This document shows positions 16,565-26,372 of a stretch of DNA of 64,000 nt, in pieces (positions within the stretch are counted from its first letter, which is position 1; each line of letters begins with the position of its first letter). The notes under the pieces were generated by a model that worked only from the letters and a program-made list of their open reading frames with translations, did no database searches and was not told where the DNA came from. The DNA is taken from positions 26,076-90,075 of the forward strand of contig JAQCBZ010000004.1 in the NCBI GenBank assembly GCA_027621355.1. The letters are read 5' to 3'. The stretch is from Bacteroidota bacterium. GTDB lineage: Bacteria; Bacteroidota; Rhodothermia; Balneolales; Balneolaceae. Made by a program: the position numbers and the translations under genes.

Positions 16565-17627
16565 GCGTCGTTAGGGCAAGGCCTGCGAGGATTCCGCCAA
16601 GACCTTGCCACGGGCGGGTGTTATTGGAGGGCCAAAAAGGTCCCGAAGCCGTCATTTTTCTGGATACTTCTTCGATAAGCACATCTGAATCACCCTCTAC
16701 ATGGGTTTGAAGAGCCGCGTCGGTTGCGCTTTCCGTTTGTGAGACTATTCTGCGAAACGTCATGGCAAAGGGATCTATAGCCTGCTCTTGGAGCTCCAGG
16801 ACTAAAGGATCTTGGCTAGAAACCGTGAATGTTTCCTCCACTGTTTCTGTGATCACACGTTCCTGCCACGGCCATAAGACCACAAGGGAACCAATCAAAA
16901 AGCCAATCAATGTCATCATGGTTGGATGATGGGCTCGCTGAAGAAGCCAACTCAAGAACCGTGCGAATAACGCAAGTCCAAGCGCAGCACCTAAGCCAAA
17001 AGGGATCAAGGCTGCAAGTGCATCCATTGTGAAGGGGCCTCCTAGGTCACCAATTTTTGATAAAATAAACTCATATTTCTTGAGGACAAGCAAGATGTAT
17101 GACCCAGAGATTCCAGGCAAAATCATTGCGCATATAGCCACAGACCCACTCAAGAACAAAAACCATACGTCATCGGGTGTGTCAGCGGGGACAGTGGTCA
17201 CAACTAACCCACCAAAGGCTGCACCTCCCAAGACAAAAAGGATGTGCCACCACTTTCGTTCGTGTCGTGGCATTCCTAACAGGATAATGGCGATAGAGCC
17301 CACGATGAGGCCAAAAAAGACTCCATAGACAAGCTCTGGGTGGCTCATCATATAGCGTGGTAGAGGAAAGCCCTTGGTAAAAAAAGCAATCGCCGAGGCG
17401 ATTCCTGTACCGAGCAACCCGAGAAAGACCCAATCAATACGGCGAAACGCATCCGCCCATCGCAGTTTGACAAGGTCTTGGGCAAAGGCAAGATTAAACG
17501 ACTTGATGGCCGCGAGCAGTGGCGCATAAATCCCTGTAATAAGGGCCATGGTTCCACCACTCACACCCGGCACAATGTCCGCTGCCCCCATTAAAAACCC
17601 CTTGAGGGCAAGAACAAGTCGTTTCAC
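16521..17627 (-). CDS. DUF368 membrane protein (PopT-type undecaprenyl phosphate translocase)
   Basis: Polytopic 368-residue protein. The two family hallmarks are present: GFLMGAADIVPGVSGGTMAL (about 10-29) and MILPGISGSYILLVLKKYE (about 165-183), forming the inverted PGxSG repeats. DUF368 proteins were shown in Gram-positive bacteria to return undecaprenyl phosphate to the cytoplasmic face for cell-wall and surface-polymer synthesis, and the same role is inferred here. A C-terminal insertion of about 70 polar residues (VITETVEETF.. to SRKMTASG) lies before the last helix. The start is GTG at 17627, preceded by a strong SD AGGAGGAG (17637-17644), which decides the start. It lies 18 nt downstream of the metalloprotease gene, so it is probably co-transcribed. 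Confidence 0.88.
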   Translation of the reverse strand: MKRLVLALKGFLMGAADIVPGVSGGTMALITGIYAPLLAAIKSFNLAFAQDLVKLRWADAFRRIDWVFLGLLGTGIASAIAFFTKGFPLPRYMMSHPELVYGVFFGLIVGSIAIILLGMPRHERKWWHILFVLGGAAFGGLVVTTVPADTPDDVWFLFLSGSVAICAMILPGISGSYILLVLKKYEFILSKIGDLGGPFTMDALAALIPFGLGAALGLALFARFLSWLLQRAHHPTMMTLIGFLIGSLVVLWPWQERVITETVEETFTVSSQDPLVLELQEQAIDPFAMTFRRIVSQTESATDAALQTHVEGDSDVLIEEVSRKMTASGPFWPSNNTRPWQGLGGILAGLALTTLIQVLRAEQSEPAS

Positions 17628-17645
17628 GCTACGTAGCTCCTCCTA

Positions 17646-20138
17646 TCAGTCCGGATCTAAAATGAGATCAATACGCTCAGATAGATCATTCAAATGAGCT
17701 CTTGTCATTCGATCACCCGTGTTGGACGACGCACGATCCACTTGAGACTTCAGGGTCGTCAATTGCTCCCGTACCAACGGTCGGATATCAGACTGACTCA
17801 CATCCACTGGTGTGAATCCATAGAAGCTTCTGAAAGCCGCTGGAATAGAAGGTAATTCTTCAGTCATGAGTTCTTCCATATGCTCCACAAAGGCTCGTTG
17901 CAGCGCTCGACGATGTACATCCACAGCACGACCTCGATTGAGCTCACTAAAGACCCCGCCACGGACTTCATCCATCAACTCCATCGCCGTGTAGGTTCCT
18001 TCAGAGCGACGCTCATAGTCGATTAGACGAGCCAATCGTTGAGGGTCCAATACTTGGTTTAGTACGCTTGCCTGAAGAGCACGGAACGCTTCTACAACAG
18101 ACGCTTGATTAAACAACGCAAAGAGCTCTTCATTCAACGCCCATGTAGGTGAGCTGAAAGCGTGCTCATTCAAGAAATCAACCGCGCGTTCTTGTGTCTC
18201 TTTTTCTACAGGCTCATAGACAACACCTTCCTGACCCTTCACTTTGTCATTCTCATAGACACCGCCAATGTTGGCCAACACATGACCCATGTAACGACCC
18301 CACTGAGTAATCACTTGACCGTATAACTCCTCAAGGTCTTCGTATGTATCACGCTCGTCCGTTGTCCAGTCATTCAGATTCTCAAGGATAACCTCAAGGT
18401 TTTTGAGTCCAAGTTCTGAAGCGTACATCGCATCATCGCCTAGGTCCTCATTTTGCGAGCGAGGATCAATTTTTGAGCTAGTTTGACGGCCATAAAAGAA
18501 ACGTGGATCATCTGCTCTTTCTTCGACCCATCCATCTAGGATTTCCTTTTGCTCCTCTAGTGACATATCTCCAAACCACGTATAGCCCCATTTTACAGAC
18601 CATTCGTCATACTCCCCAATTTGTGGATGGAATTGAGTCACTCCATCACCTGGTTGTGCGATATAGTTAAAACGGGCATAATCCATTAAGGTCGGTGCGG
18701 TTCCATGGTTGCTCGTAAACGAAGGCGAACGCAACGAATCTACGGGATAGGCATAGCTCGAGCCATAGTTGTGTGGCAACCCAATCGTATGACCCACTTC
18801 ATGAGCAGACACAAAGCGAATTAATTCTCCCATCACCTCATCATCAAATTCTGCGCCACGAGCCTCAGGATTCGCCGCAGCGGTTTGTATGAAGTACCAA
18901 TTACGAAGCAGGTTCATCACATTATGATACCATCCAATATCACTTTCGAGGATCTGTCCAGAGCGTGGATCATGGACGTGGGGTCCATAGGCGTTTTGAA
19001 CAGGAGATGCGAAATAACGGATCACACTGTAGCGAACATCCTCTGGGCTAAACTCAGGGTCTTCTTCCGGCGTTGGAGGGTCTTTGGCCATAATGGCATT
19101 CTTGAATCCAGCCGCTTCAAAGGCCTTTTGCCAATCATCGACCCCTTGCTTGAGATAAGGCCTCCACTTTTCGGGTGTTGCTGGATCGATATAATAGACG
19201 ATAGGCTCAACAGGCTCAACTAATTCCCCACGCATATACGCTTCGGGATCTTTGGGAACCAGTTTCCACCGTGTAATGTAGCTCACTTCCTCTGCTTTTT
19301 GATTATCGAGCCCATAATCGGTCATCGACACCGAGATATACCCTACACGAGCATCGGTTTTTCGCGCTTGATAGGGCTCTTCTGGAAGCAATACCATACT
19401 ATGATTCACTTCGAGGGTGATGCTACCAATATCACTGTTGGATGGAGGATTTCCAGCATCGTATGTCATGACATGTCGAGCCTCGACATTCTCAGGATAA
19501 CTGCGAATACTCTCGATGAAGCTACGATCGCTGTCCAAACGGCGAACTTGGTACGCTTTACGACGACCTTCTTGTAGACCAATGGCAGGGACATCTTTTG
19601 CAAAGAGTGGTGTCGCATTAATAACCACACCAGAGCTATCCTTACCAAGTGACTCAATGTCAAAACTCAGGATAATGGGCTCTAGATTGGAATTTTGGAC
19701 CGCTTTAAAAATCGGTTGGTCTTCGCTAGCCATATTTTCATAGGACTTACGACGAAGGAGAACCTTATCTCCTTTTCGCTCCCAAACGACTACCTGGGTG
19801 TTATTTTTCTCCCCACCATAACCAATACTTGAGGCAGTACGAGCGATGCGAGAGACAAGCAACATATCGCGACCCAGCATCTCCTCTGGGATTTCATAAT
19901 AGTACTCATCATCCTTGGAGTGAACATGGAACAGACCTTCGTCGGTCTCCATATCGTCCGTAATGACTTTATCATAGGCCTTCATCCCATCTTTGTCATT
20001 AGATCGCGAAGAAGAGGGTGCTGCAGTCGATTTGTTTTCCGTTTTGTCAACCGAAATGTTAAACATCGAACATCCTTGAGCGACAAAAAGGAGTACCACA
20101 CCCCAGATGAGTGAGGAACGGGTCATGTGTCGTTTCAT
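17646..20138 (-). CDS. Zinc-dependent metalloprotease lipoprotein (DUF5117/DUF5118-type)
   Basis: About 830 residues. A lipoprotein signal peptide (lipobox FVAQGC) is followed by a Ser/Lys-rich linker, an N-terminal DUF5118/DUF5117-like region (GLFHVHSKDDEYYYEIPEEML, MLLVSRIARTASSIGYGG) and a metzincin-like catalytic core with HEVGHTIGLPHN (about residue 445), followed by a GTAPTLMDYARFNYIAQPGD Met-turn-type segment. The combination is typical of large secreted Bacteroidota proteases whose substrates are unknown. It is probably anchored in the outer membrane or faces the periplasm. The ATG at 20138 is preferred to 20165 because it sits close to the signal peptide. It lies between glyS and the DUF368 gene on the same strand. 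Confidence 0.88.
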   Translation of the reverse strand: MKRHMTRSSLIWGVVLLFVAQGCSMFNISVDKTENKSTAAPSSSRSNDKDGMKAYDKVITDDMETDEGLFHVHSKDDEYYYEIPEEMLGRDMLLVSRIARTASSIGYGGEKNNTQVVVWERKGDKVLLRRKSYENMASEDQPIFKAVQNSNLEPIILSFDIESLGKDSSGVVINATPLFAKDVPAIGLQEGRRKAYQVRRLDSDRSFIESIRSYPENVEARHVMTYDAGNPPSNSDIGSITLEVNHSMVLLPEEPYQARKTDARVGYISVSMTDYGLDNQKAEEVSYITRWKLVPKDPEAYMRGELVEPVEPIVYYIDPATPEKWRPYLKQGVDDWQKAFEAAGFKNAIMAKDPPTPEEDPEFSPEDVRYSVIRYFASPVQNAYGPHVHDPRSGQILESDIGWYHNVMNLLRNWYFIQTAAANPEARGAEFDDEVMGELIRFVSAHEVGHTIGLPHNYGSSYAYPVDSLRSPSFTSNHGTAPTLMDYARFNYIAQPGDGVTQFHPQIGEYDEWSVKWGYTWFGDMSLEEQKEILDGWVEERADDPRFFYGRQTSSKIDPRSQNEDLGDDAMYASELGLKNLEVILENLNDWTTDERDTYEDLEELYGQVITQWGRYMGHVLANIGGVYENDKVKGQEGVVYEPVEKETQERAVDFLNEHAFSSPTWALNEELFALFNQASVVEAFRALQASVLNQVLDPQRLARLIDYERRSEGTYTAMELMDEVRGGVFSELNRGRAVDVHRRALQRAFVEHMEELMTEELPSIPAAFRSFYGFTPVDVSQSDIRPLVREQLTTLKSQVDRASSNTGDRMTRAHLNDLSERIDLILDPD

Positions 20139-20206
20139 AGTGAGAGAGGTTATGCTAGTGTACAATTAGACAGGAAAGCTACGCAAAGTGGTCACATTTC
20201 CAAATG

Positions 20207-21664
20207 TTAAGGCGTCCAGGCATCCATCTTTTGACGAAGCACAGAAGGCACTTGTTCCATGGAAACTCGCGTTTGTTGCATGGTGTCACGGTCTCGAATG
20301 GTCACAGTTTGATCTTCTAGCCCGTCGAAATCGACCGTGATACAAAACGGTGTTCCGATTTCGTCTAATCGTCGATACCTTTTGCCAATCGATCCACTGG
20401 CATCATTCAATACAGTGAAATGGTCGCTTAAGTCAGCCTCTAGCTTGGACGCCACCTCTTGCAATTCTGGTTTCTTGACAAGTGGAAATATGCCCACTTG
20501 AATCGGTGCTAGTGCGGGGTGCATTTTTAGAACCGTTCGCACATCCCCTTCAACCTCTTCTTCTCGATAGGCATCGCACAGCACCATCAACATACATCGG
20601 TCGAGTCCTATCGAGGTTTCGATGACGTATGGAATAAATTTGGATTGCGTTGCCTGATCGAAGACTTCCATTTTTTTACCCGAAAACTCTTGATGGCGTG
20701 TCATATCAAAATCGGTCCGATTGTGAACACCCTCTACCTCCTGCCAGCCGATAGGGAAATGGTAGTGAATATCAGCTGCTGCGCGTGCATAATGAGCCAA
20801 TTTATCCTGTGGATGTGGCGCCACGCGTAAATGTTCTTTGCGGATTCCAAGCTCTAGATGCCAAGACATACGCTTTTCTAACCATTCATTGTATGCTTCT
20901 TCATCTGTCCCAGGAGCCACAAAATATTGCATCTCCATTTGCTCAAATTCTCTCATACGGAAAACAAATTGCCTAGCAACCACCTCGTTACGAAACGCCT
21001 TTCCAATTTGTGCGATTCCAAACGGAATCGACACTCGACTGGTGTCCATCACATTCTTCATATTGACGAATATTCCTTGCGCAGTTTCAGGTCGTAGGTA
21101 GATCCCATCATTGTCGCCGGCAGCAGCCACAGCTCCAAACTGTGTTTTAAACATCAGATTAAACTGACGAACGGCCGTCCAATCGAAGGCACCAGAATCT
21201 GGAGATTTGATTTCATACTCATGAATAATGGCCTCAAGGTCTTCACATAATCCGTCGCGTGATCCAGCCGTATCCAGGGCCTCTTGGACCTTGGCTGCTT
21301 GATCAACTTTCCCATCTTTTTCTAGCTTAGCGATAAGTCCTTCGATTAAGTGATCCGCTCGATACCGCTTCTTGGATTGTTTGTCATCAATCATAGGATC
21401 ATTAAACCCATCAACATGACCACTTGCCTCCCACACCTTGGGATGCATAAAAATCGAGGCATCAAGCCCAACAATATTGGCATGCTTCCTTGTCATGGCC
21501 TTCCACCACTGATCACGGATATTTCGGCGAAGCTCCACGCCCATCGGTCCGTAATCATACACAGCGCCAAGGCCCCCATAAATTTCGGAAGAGGGGTAAA
21601 TAAACCCTCGTGCCTTGCTCAAGGAAACGATTTTATCGAGTTGTTGGAGGTGTTCGATCGACAT
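20207..21664 (-). CDS. glyS: Glycyl-tRNA synthetase, dimeric (eukaryote/archaea-like) type
   Basis: Class II aminoacyl-tRNA synthetase of 485 residues that charges tRNA-Gly. Features are IYGGLGAVYDYGPMGVELRR (about 28-47), motif 2 FRNEVVARQFVFRMREFEQM, motif 3 ETSIGLDRCMLMVL, and a C-terminal anticodon-binding domain (APIQVGIFPLVKKPELQ onward). This is the single-chain alpha2 form, not the alpha2beta2 GlyQ/GlyS form. It is divergent from asd across a 53-nt gap, so their promoters must overlap. Confidence 0.95.
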   Translation of the reverse strand: MSIEHLQQLDKIVSLSKARGFIYPSSEIYGGLGAVYDYGPMGVELRRNIRDQWWKAMTRKHANIVGLDASIFMHPKVWEASGHVDGFNDPMIDDKQSKKRYRADHLIEGLIAKLEKDGKVDQAAKVQEALDTAGSRDGLCEDLEAIIHEYEIKSPDSGAFDWTAVRQFNLMFKTQFGAVAAAGDNDGIYLRPETAQGIFVNMKNVMDTSRVSIPFGIAQIGKAFRNEVVARQFVFRMREFEQMEMQYFVAPGTDEEAYNEWLEKRMSWHLELGIRKEHLRVAPHPQDKLAHYARAAADIHYHFPIGWQEVEGVHNRTDFDMTRHQEFSGKKMEVFDQATQSKFIPYVIETSIGLDRCMLMVLCDAYREEEVEGDVRTVLKMHPALAPIQVGIFPLVKKPELQEVASKLEADLSDHFTVLNDASGSIGKRYRRLDEIGTPFCITVDFDGLEDQTVTIRDRDTMQQTRVSMEQVPSVLRQKMDAWTP

Positions 21665-21717
21665 AAAAAAGCCTTATACTCAACTGATTATGATTAATTC
21701 ATTGGAAGATAGGCAAA

Positions 21718-22728
21718 ATGAAACCTTCTAAAGTAGGGGTCTTAGGGGCTACGGGAGCAGTTGGGCAGATGTTTTGTCGCATGTTGGAACATCACCCATG
21801 GTTTGAGGTAGCCATTGTTGGGGCCTCTGAAGCCTCCTCAGGAAAACGCTATCGAGATGCTGTCACGTGGAGATTGGATTCAGAGATGCCTTCTGGGGTC
21901 GCCGATTTAACGATTCAATCCTGCACTCCAGAGGCGTTTGAGGGGGTGGATCTTGTGTTTTCTGGGTTAGATTCAACGGTTGCGGAGAATACAGAGCTTG
22001 CGTTTGCAGAAGCTGGATGTACCGTAGTCTCAAACGCGAGTGCTCATCGTATGCATCCTGACGTTCCTTTAGTCGTACCCGAGGTGAATGGAGATGTGCT
22101 ACGATCATTGTCACAACCATGGAGTGGACAGCTTGTGACCAATCCAAATTGTGTGGTGATCCCATTAGTCATGGTATTAAAGCCCATCGTGGATAGGTTT
22201 GGTATAGACTCTGTGCATGTGACATCCATGCAGGCCTTATCTGGCGCTGGGTATCCCGGAGTGTCTGCGATGGATAGTGTGGGCAATATTCTACCCTTTA
22301 TCCCTGGAGAAGAGCCCAAAATTGAAACAGAGCCACTCAAAATTCTTGGCCGAGATCTGGCGATTCGCTCTACAGCGGTGAGGGTCCCTGTAAGGCATGG
22401 CCATCTGTTAAGTATCCATCTTGGGTTTGAAGGAGCCACTCCTTCTGTGAATGAGGTCTCTCAATTATTGCAAACGTTTGAAACACCATCTTGGATGAAG
22501 GGATGTCCAAGTGCCCTAGACAAGGTGATCAAGGTGTATGATGACCCTATGCACCCGCAACCACGATTAGTCGAACAAGTAGGGCAAGGCATGGCCGTCC
22601 ATGTCGGTCGAATTCGTGGGGAAGGTCCTTTGGGTATCTCATTGATGGCGTTAGGTCATAATACCATTCGTGGTGCGGTTGGTTGTGCCTTGTTGAATGC
22701 TGAGGTGCTTGCACTCCACCAAAGCTAA
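21718..22728 (+). CDS. asd: Aspartate-semialdehyde dehydrogenase (archaeal/fungal-type)
   Basis: 336-residue NADPH-dependent enzyme reducing aspartyl phosphate to aspartate semialdehyde for lysine/diaminopimelate, threonine and methionine synthesis. The nucleotide-binding loop GATGAVGQ is at 10-17, and the catalytic cysteine is Cys145 in TNPNCVVIPL. QALSGAGYPG and VPVRHGHLLSIH match the archaeal-type branch rather than the proteobacterial one. It is a single gene, divergent from glyS. Confidence 0.92.
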   Translation: MKPSKVGVLGATGAVGQMFCRMLEHHPWFEVAIVGASEASSGKRYRDAVTWRLDSEMPSGVADLTIQSCTPEAFEGVDLVFSGLDSTVAENTELAFAEAGCTVVSNASAHRMHPDVPLVVPEVNGDVLRSLSQPWSGQLVTNPNCVVIPLVMVLKPIVDRFGIDSVHVTSMQALSGAGYPGVSAMDSVGNILPFIPGEEPKIETEPLKILGRDLAIRSTAVRVPVRHGHLLSIHLGFEGATPSVNEVSQLLQTFETPSWMKGCPSALDKVIKVYDDPMHPQPRLVEQVGQGMAVHVGRIRGEGPLGISLMALGHNTIRGAVGCALLNAEVLALHQS

Positions 22729-22860
22729 GTCCGTTGGCTCTGCTGGTGGTGATGCAGATGGTTGCGAGTGAATCCTCTCTAAGGATAATCAAAGAGCCGA
22801 TTCAAAATTTATTTCGAGTTGAATGTAAGGAATGAGTGCGCTGTGGTTCTGTAAAGGACG

Positions 22861-24966
22861 ATGGTACATATAGATCAAAAACACCAGGATTGTCGATCCT
22901 GGGATTTCCTTCATTCGATAGCCTGGGTTGAAAGCCCAGGCTGTTGTTCTCGACAGCGACGAGAATCCATCCCCTTCGCATGGGCCCTAGTTTTTTTCCT
23001 AGGGTTAATGATGATGCAATCTTCTGCCAACGCGGTGGCTCAGCTCTCTTCACAAGCAGAAAACGGCTGGACACATACATTTGAGGGGAATGTCTGGCCA
23101 GATAATGTCTGGAGGGGCGATCTAAACGATTTCGACGTGGTTGAGGCGACTCTGCCTGGCGCGACTGGACCTGGCGCGCTACTCCTTGAGGGTAATGAAT
23201 CGGGTCGGTCTATTCTATTTCGACGACAAAAAAGTGGGTTTGGCTCCTGGTCTTTCATCATTGAGCAAACATTCGTGAGCTCGTCTGTCAATAGGCACAA
23301 GGTGATGCTTTTTGTAGACGATTCGCTGACACAAGCGTCCATAAATGGATATGGAGTGTCTACCGGTGGATCTGGAGATGAGCGCCGTTTTAGCCTGTTT
23401 CGCCTAGATAATGGGGATGAACACCTTTTGTTGTCCCACCCATTGGAAGCGATTGATGGGGTGTATCGAGTGACGGTTACAAGGGATGAACAATTCAAGT
23501 GGTCCCTCAAAGTAAATGACCTTACTCCTACCCGTGACCCAGAGGAGGGATCCGGGGAGAAGGTTGAACTCATCGATTCGACCCATACAGAGGCACGTTT
23601 TTTTGGGATTCGCTTTCGGTATACGTCATCGAGGCGAAAAAGCACGACAATCGATGATCTCACTTTTATCGCAGGAGAGCTTCCCCCAGCCGTCGCTATC
23701 GATACTGAGGCGCCAATGGTCACAGGACTCTATTATGGGCTTACAACTCCAGACACCCTGTTCATTGTGGTTAGTGAGCCTTTGGATCAAACAAACATCA
23801 TGGTATCAAGCCCCAGCTCCATAGCCACAGCAAATTATCATAGTAAACGCGTTTGGAGCTTACCCACGGCCCAACTTGGGAATTGGGCACCCACGTCCGA
23901 TCCACTACGCATCGAACCATTACGAGATTGGTCAGGGAATGAATCTGCTACTCTAGTTGCTCCCACTCCTTCCAGGTACCCTTCACCGGGCGACATCGTC
24001 GTGACAGAAGCCATGATTCGACCTTTAGAGGATGATTACGATGGACAGCCAAATCAATCTCAATATGTTGAGGTTTACAACCGCACTGATGAGTCTTTAT
24101 GGATTCCTTCTCTCAAGTTTCATTTAGGATGGAAAGAAGATGGTGGAGCGTCTTGGAAGGAGTCTCTTTGTGTATCATGCCAAATCATTCAAGGGTTTGT
24201 AGCCCACCAAATCCCTCCTAAGTCCTTTGGGTTGATCTTTCCTGAGCCAGAGGAAGGATCTACCGCTATATCTCAAAGTCGAGTGACCCAAGCACATCCA
24301 GAACTACCTCTTACAATTCCCTTTTGGCAGGTGGATGCAAAAACTTTGGGCTTTCACTCAACAGAAAATCAACTCTATGTAGCGGTTCAATATCAAGATA
24401 GAATGGCTCATATCATGGATTCTGTACGATTGATGGAGCAAAGTCACCATCCACTGGTTCCGACGACCAAGGGACTCTCATTGGAGCGACTTACCAGTAC
24501 AAAGGCCACTCAACAAACGAACCCCGGTGGGGAATCTTGGCATTATCTAGATGGTTGGAATCCAATCCATTGGGTGTCTAGCGCCCATCCATCGGGTGGT
24601 ACACCAGGCCAGATCAATCCATCGCAAATTCATCCAGCTCAAAGCCCCAGGGAATCATGGGTGAGCCTTTCACCTACAACCTTTTCGCCAAATCGAGATG
24701 GAGTCGATGACATTCTTCGTATCGAATACGAGCTCCAAAGCCCTGACTATCTGATAGAAGCGACCCTTTATACAACTCAAGGGCTCCCAATTGTCCATCT
24801 CACTCGAGGGCAGTTGGCCGGGACTCGGGGTCAACTCATTTGGAAAGGGTGGATGGATGATGGCACGGTTGTACCCGCAGGACTGTATCTATTACATGTC
24901 CGTGCCTTTGGAAGTACTAAAGCCAAACCCAAGTCCATTACGAAGCCTGTGGGTGTGTATCGTTAG
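22861..24966 (+). CDS. Secreted protein with lamin-tail-like and FlgD-like C-terminal domains
   Basis: About 700 residues. A hydrophobic export segment (AWALVFFLGLMMM, about 41-53) is followed by a beta-rich laminin-G-like region, a lamin-tail-like segment (DIVVTEAMIRPL..QYVEVYNRTDESLWI, about 380-420) and a C-terminal FlgD-like or gliding-motility-associated sorting domain (SPTTFSPNRDGVDDILRI..VPAGLYLLHVRA). The protein is probably exported by the type IX or a related pathway to the surface. The start is uncertain: the ATG at 22861 gives an unusually long N-terminus whose coding sequence contains three consecutive stem-loops, so the true start may be further downstream. The last 29 bases overlap the convergent decarboxylase gene. 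Confidence 0.75.
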   Translation: MVHIDQKHQDCRSWDFLHSIAWVESPGCCSRQRRESIPFAWALVFFLGLMMMQSSANAVAQLSSQAENGWTHTFEGNVWPDNVWRGDLNDFDVVEATLPGATGPGALLLEGNESGRSILFRRQKSGFGSWSFIIEQTFVSSSVNRHKVMLFVDDSLTQASINGYGVSTGGSGDERRFSLFRLDNGDEHLLLSHPLEAIDGVYRVTVTRDEQFKWSLKVNDLTPTRDPEEGSGEKVELIDSTHTEARFFGIRFRYTSSRRKSTTIDDLTFIAGELPPAVAIDTEAPMVTGLYYGLTTPDTLFIVVSEPLDQTNIMVSSPSSIATANYHSKRVWSLPTAQLGNWAPTSDPLRIEPLRDWSGNESATLVAPTPSRYPSPGDIVVTEAMIRPLEDDYDGQPNQSQYVEVYNRTDESLWIPSLKFHLGWKEDGGASWKESLCVSCQIIQGFVAHQIPPKSFGLIFPEPEEGSTAISQSRVTQAHPELPLTIPFWQVDAKTLGFHSTENQLYVAVQYQDRMAHIMDSVRLMEQSHHPLVPTTKGLSLERLTSTKATQQTNPGGESWHYLDGWNPIHWVSSAHPSGGTPGQINPSQIHPAQSPRESWVSLSPTTFSPNRDGVDDILRIEYELQSPDYLIEATLYTTQGLPIVHLTRGQLAGTRGQLIWKGWMDDGTVVPAGLYLLHVRAFGSTKAKPKSITKPVGVYR
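22879..23007 (+). repeat. Cluster of three stem-loops at the 5' end of the exoprotein gene
   Basis: Consecutive inverted repeats: CAGGAT..ATCCTG near 22884-22900, AGCCTGGG..CCCAGGCT near 22920-22942 (perfect 8-bp stem, 7-nt loop), and CCCTAG..CTAGGG near 22984-23004 with a T-rich loop. These may form a structured 5' leader or belong to a REP-like dispersed palindromic repeat. They fall inside the predicted N-terminus, which raises doubt about the annotated start. Confidence 0.45.
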
Positions 24967-26308
24967 CGAAAACTTTACCCATGATGTTGGCATGTTGAGG
25001 CTTGATAAAGACGCTTCGTATGATCTCCACCTGATCTGAATCAACTACAAAATCTGGGTGTCGCCTTCCAAAATACTCTCCACTCACTTTGAGCATGGAT
25101 ACGAAAATTGGATTCTCTGGATCATCCATTTTATCCTGAAACCATTGTCGATTGGCCGCACTACAAGCAGATGTCGTTTTTTCTTCTGGCACAACCATCC
25201 ACGTGACAATATCTAAGTCTGGTTCCATATAGATTCGATAGCGGTCATCTTGAGCTGCGATTTCCTCACAGAAATCAAGCGCATATTGACGGCTTAGCTT
25301 CAGGTAATCACCAATCCCCTCATCTCTTCGCATAGGAAGGAGCTGAATCGTAGCCCAGAACGCAGCACTTACTTGCCCAGGGCGGGAACACTCGAGGGTA
25401 ATCTCTCCAAGATGGAGATCTGACGGCATAAAATAGGTGTAGGGAGAGTCATGATCATACACCTTTGAAACACTCGGATCTTTGAATAAAATGCTTCCAC
25501 ATCCATAGGGTTGCAAACCGTGCTTGTGCGGATCGATTACAATACTATCACTTTCGGCTACGGCTAACCATGGCTCGCGTCGAATCCCAAGGTCTCCCGA
25601 AATTAAGCCGAAAAATCCCCCATATGCTGCATCCACATGCACTCGAACACCATATTCCCTAGCAATCGGTAGTATCTTGTCAAGCGGCTCAACCTTCCCA
25701 TGACCTGTAGATCCCATCGAGACAACGAGGGTGCCAATCTTGTCAGCATGACGACGAAACTCATCAAGATCAAGGTATCCATCTTCTGCTAGGCCTAATT
25801 CAATGAAATCAAGCCCAAGAAGTTTGCTCATTCTAGGGTGTGTATAGTGGGAATTTTTACTTGCAGCAATCGCTTTGCCAGGGTGAAGCTCGCGACCAAC
25901 CCAAAGAGCCTCTAAATTGGCGATGGTTCCACCTGACGTGAGGTGCCCCAAATATGTATCGCCATACCCAACCATTTTCGACATCTCTTTCATGATTTCT
26001 CGCTCCATATTGGAGGTTGGGAGACCACATTCATCCGAATGATTATTAGGATTTACCGTCATGGCAAGTGCGTAGGATGCCCATGCAATGGGGTGTGGTG
26101 GCTTGATCATTTGTCCAATGTATCTGGAATGATGCATGGGGAAGTTCATCTTTAATCGGTCCACCAACTGCCCCATGACCTCGTCCATTTGGTCCAAATC
26201 TATGGGTAAAGGGGTTGGATCTGGACCGTACTGCCCTCGCCAGCCATCCAGGTCTTTAAGATGTTTCTCTAAAAGGGGTAAAAACTGGGAATACTCGTAT
26301 AGCTCCAT
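24938..26308 (-). CDS. PLP-dependent group II amino-acid decarboxylase
   Basis: 456-residue pyridoxal-phosphate enzyme of the aromatic-amino-acid/glutamate decarboxylase superfamily. Visible features are the cofactor-binding TSGGTIANLEAL (124-135), HVDAAYGG with the pyridine-contacting Asp (224-231), and the Schiff-base lysine Lys262 in IDPHKHG. PNNHSDECGLPTSNMEREI near residue 87 corresponds to the substrate loop. Substrate (tyrosine, DOPA, diaminobutyrate or other) cannot be deduced. It ends inside the convergent exoprotein gene and starts 64 nt downstream of the DUF3078 gene on the same strand. Confidence 0.88.
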   Translation of the reverse strand: MELYEYSQFLPLLEKHLKDLDGWRGQYGPDPTPLPIDLDQMDEVMGQLVDRLKMNFPMHHSRYIGQMIKPPHPIAWASYALAMTVNPNNHSDECGLPTSNMEREIMKEMSKMVGYGDTYLGHLTSGGTIANLEALWVGRELHPGKAIAASKNSHYTHPRMSKLLGLDFIELGLAEDGYLDLDEFRRHADKIGTLVVSMGSTGHGKVEPLDKILPIAREYGVRVHVDAAYGGFFGLISGDLGIRREPWLAVAESDSIVIDPHKHGLQPYGCGSILFKDPSVSKVYDHDSPYTYFMPSDLHLGEITLECSRPGQVSAAFWATIQLLPMRRDEGIGDYLKLSRQYALDFCEEIAAQDDRYRIYMEPDLDIVTWMVVPEEKTTSACSAANRQWFQDKMDDPENPIFVSMLKVSGEYFGRRHPDFVVDSDQVEIIRSVFIKPQHANIMGKVFANDTHPQAS

Positions 26309-26372
26309 CTTGTCTCCTACTCGATTTTCTATGGGTCGTATCTCTACTACATCGTCTGTTCTTTCATGCTCC

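Noticed and set aside
22802..23080. Minus-strand open frame of 92 codons over the exoprotein 5' region
   Set aside because: It is produced by the stem-loop cluster (inverted repeats read through on the other strand) and shows no domain.
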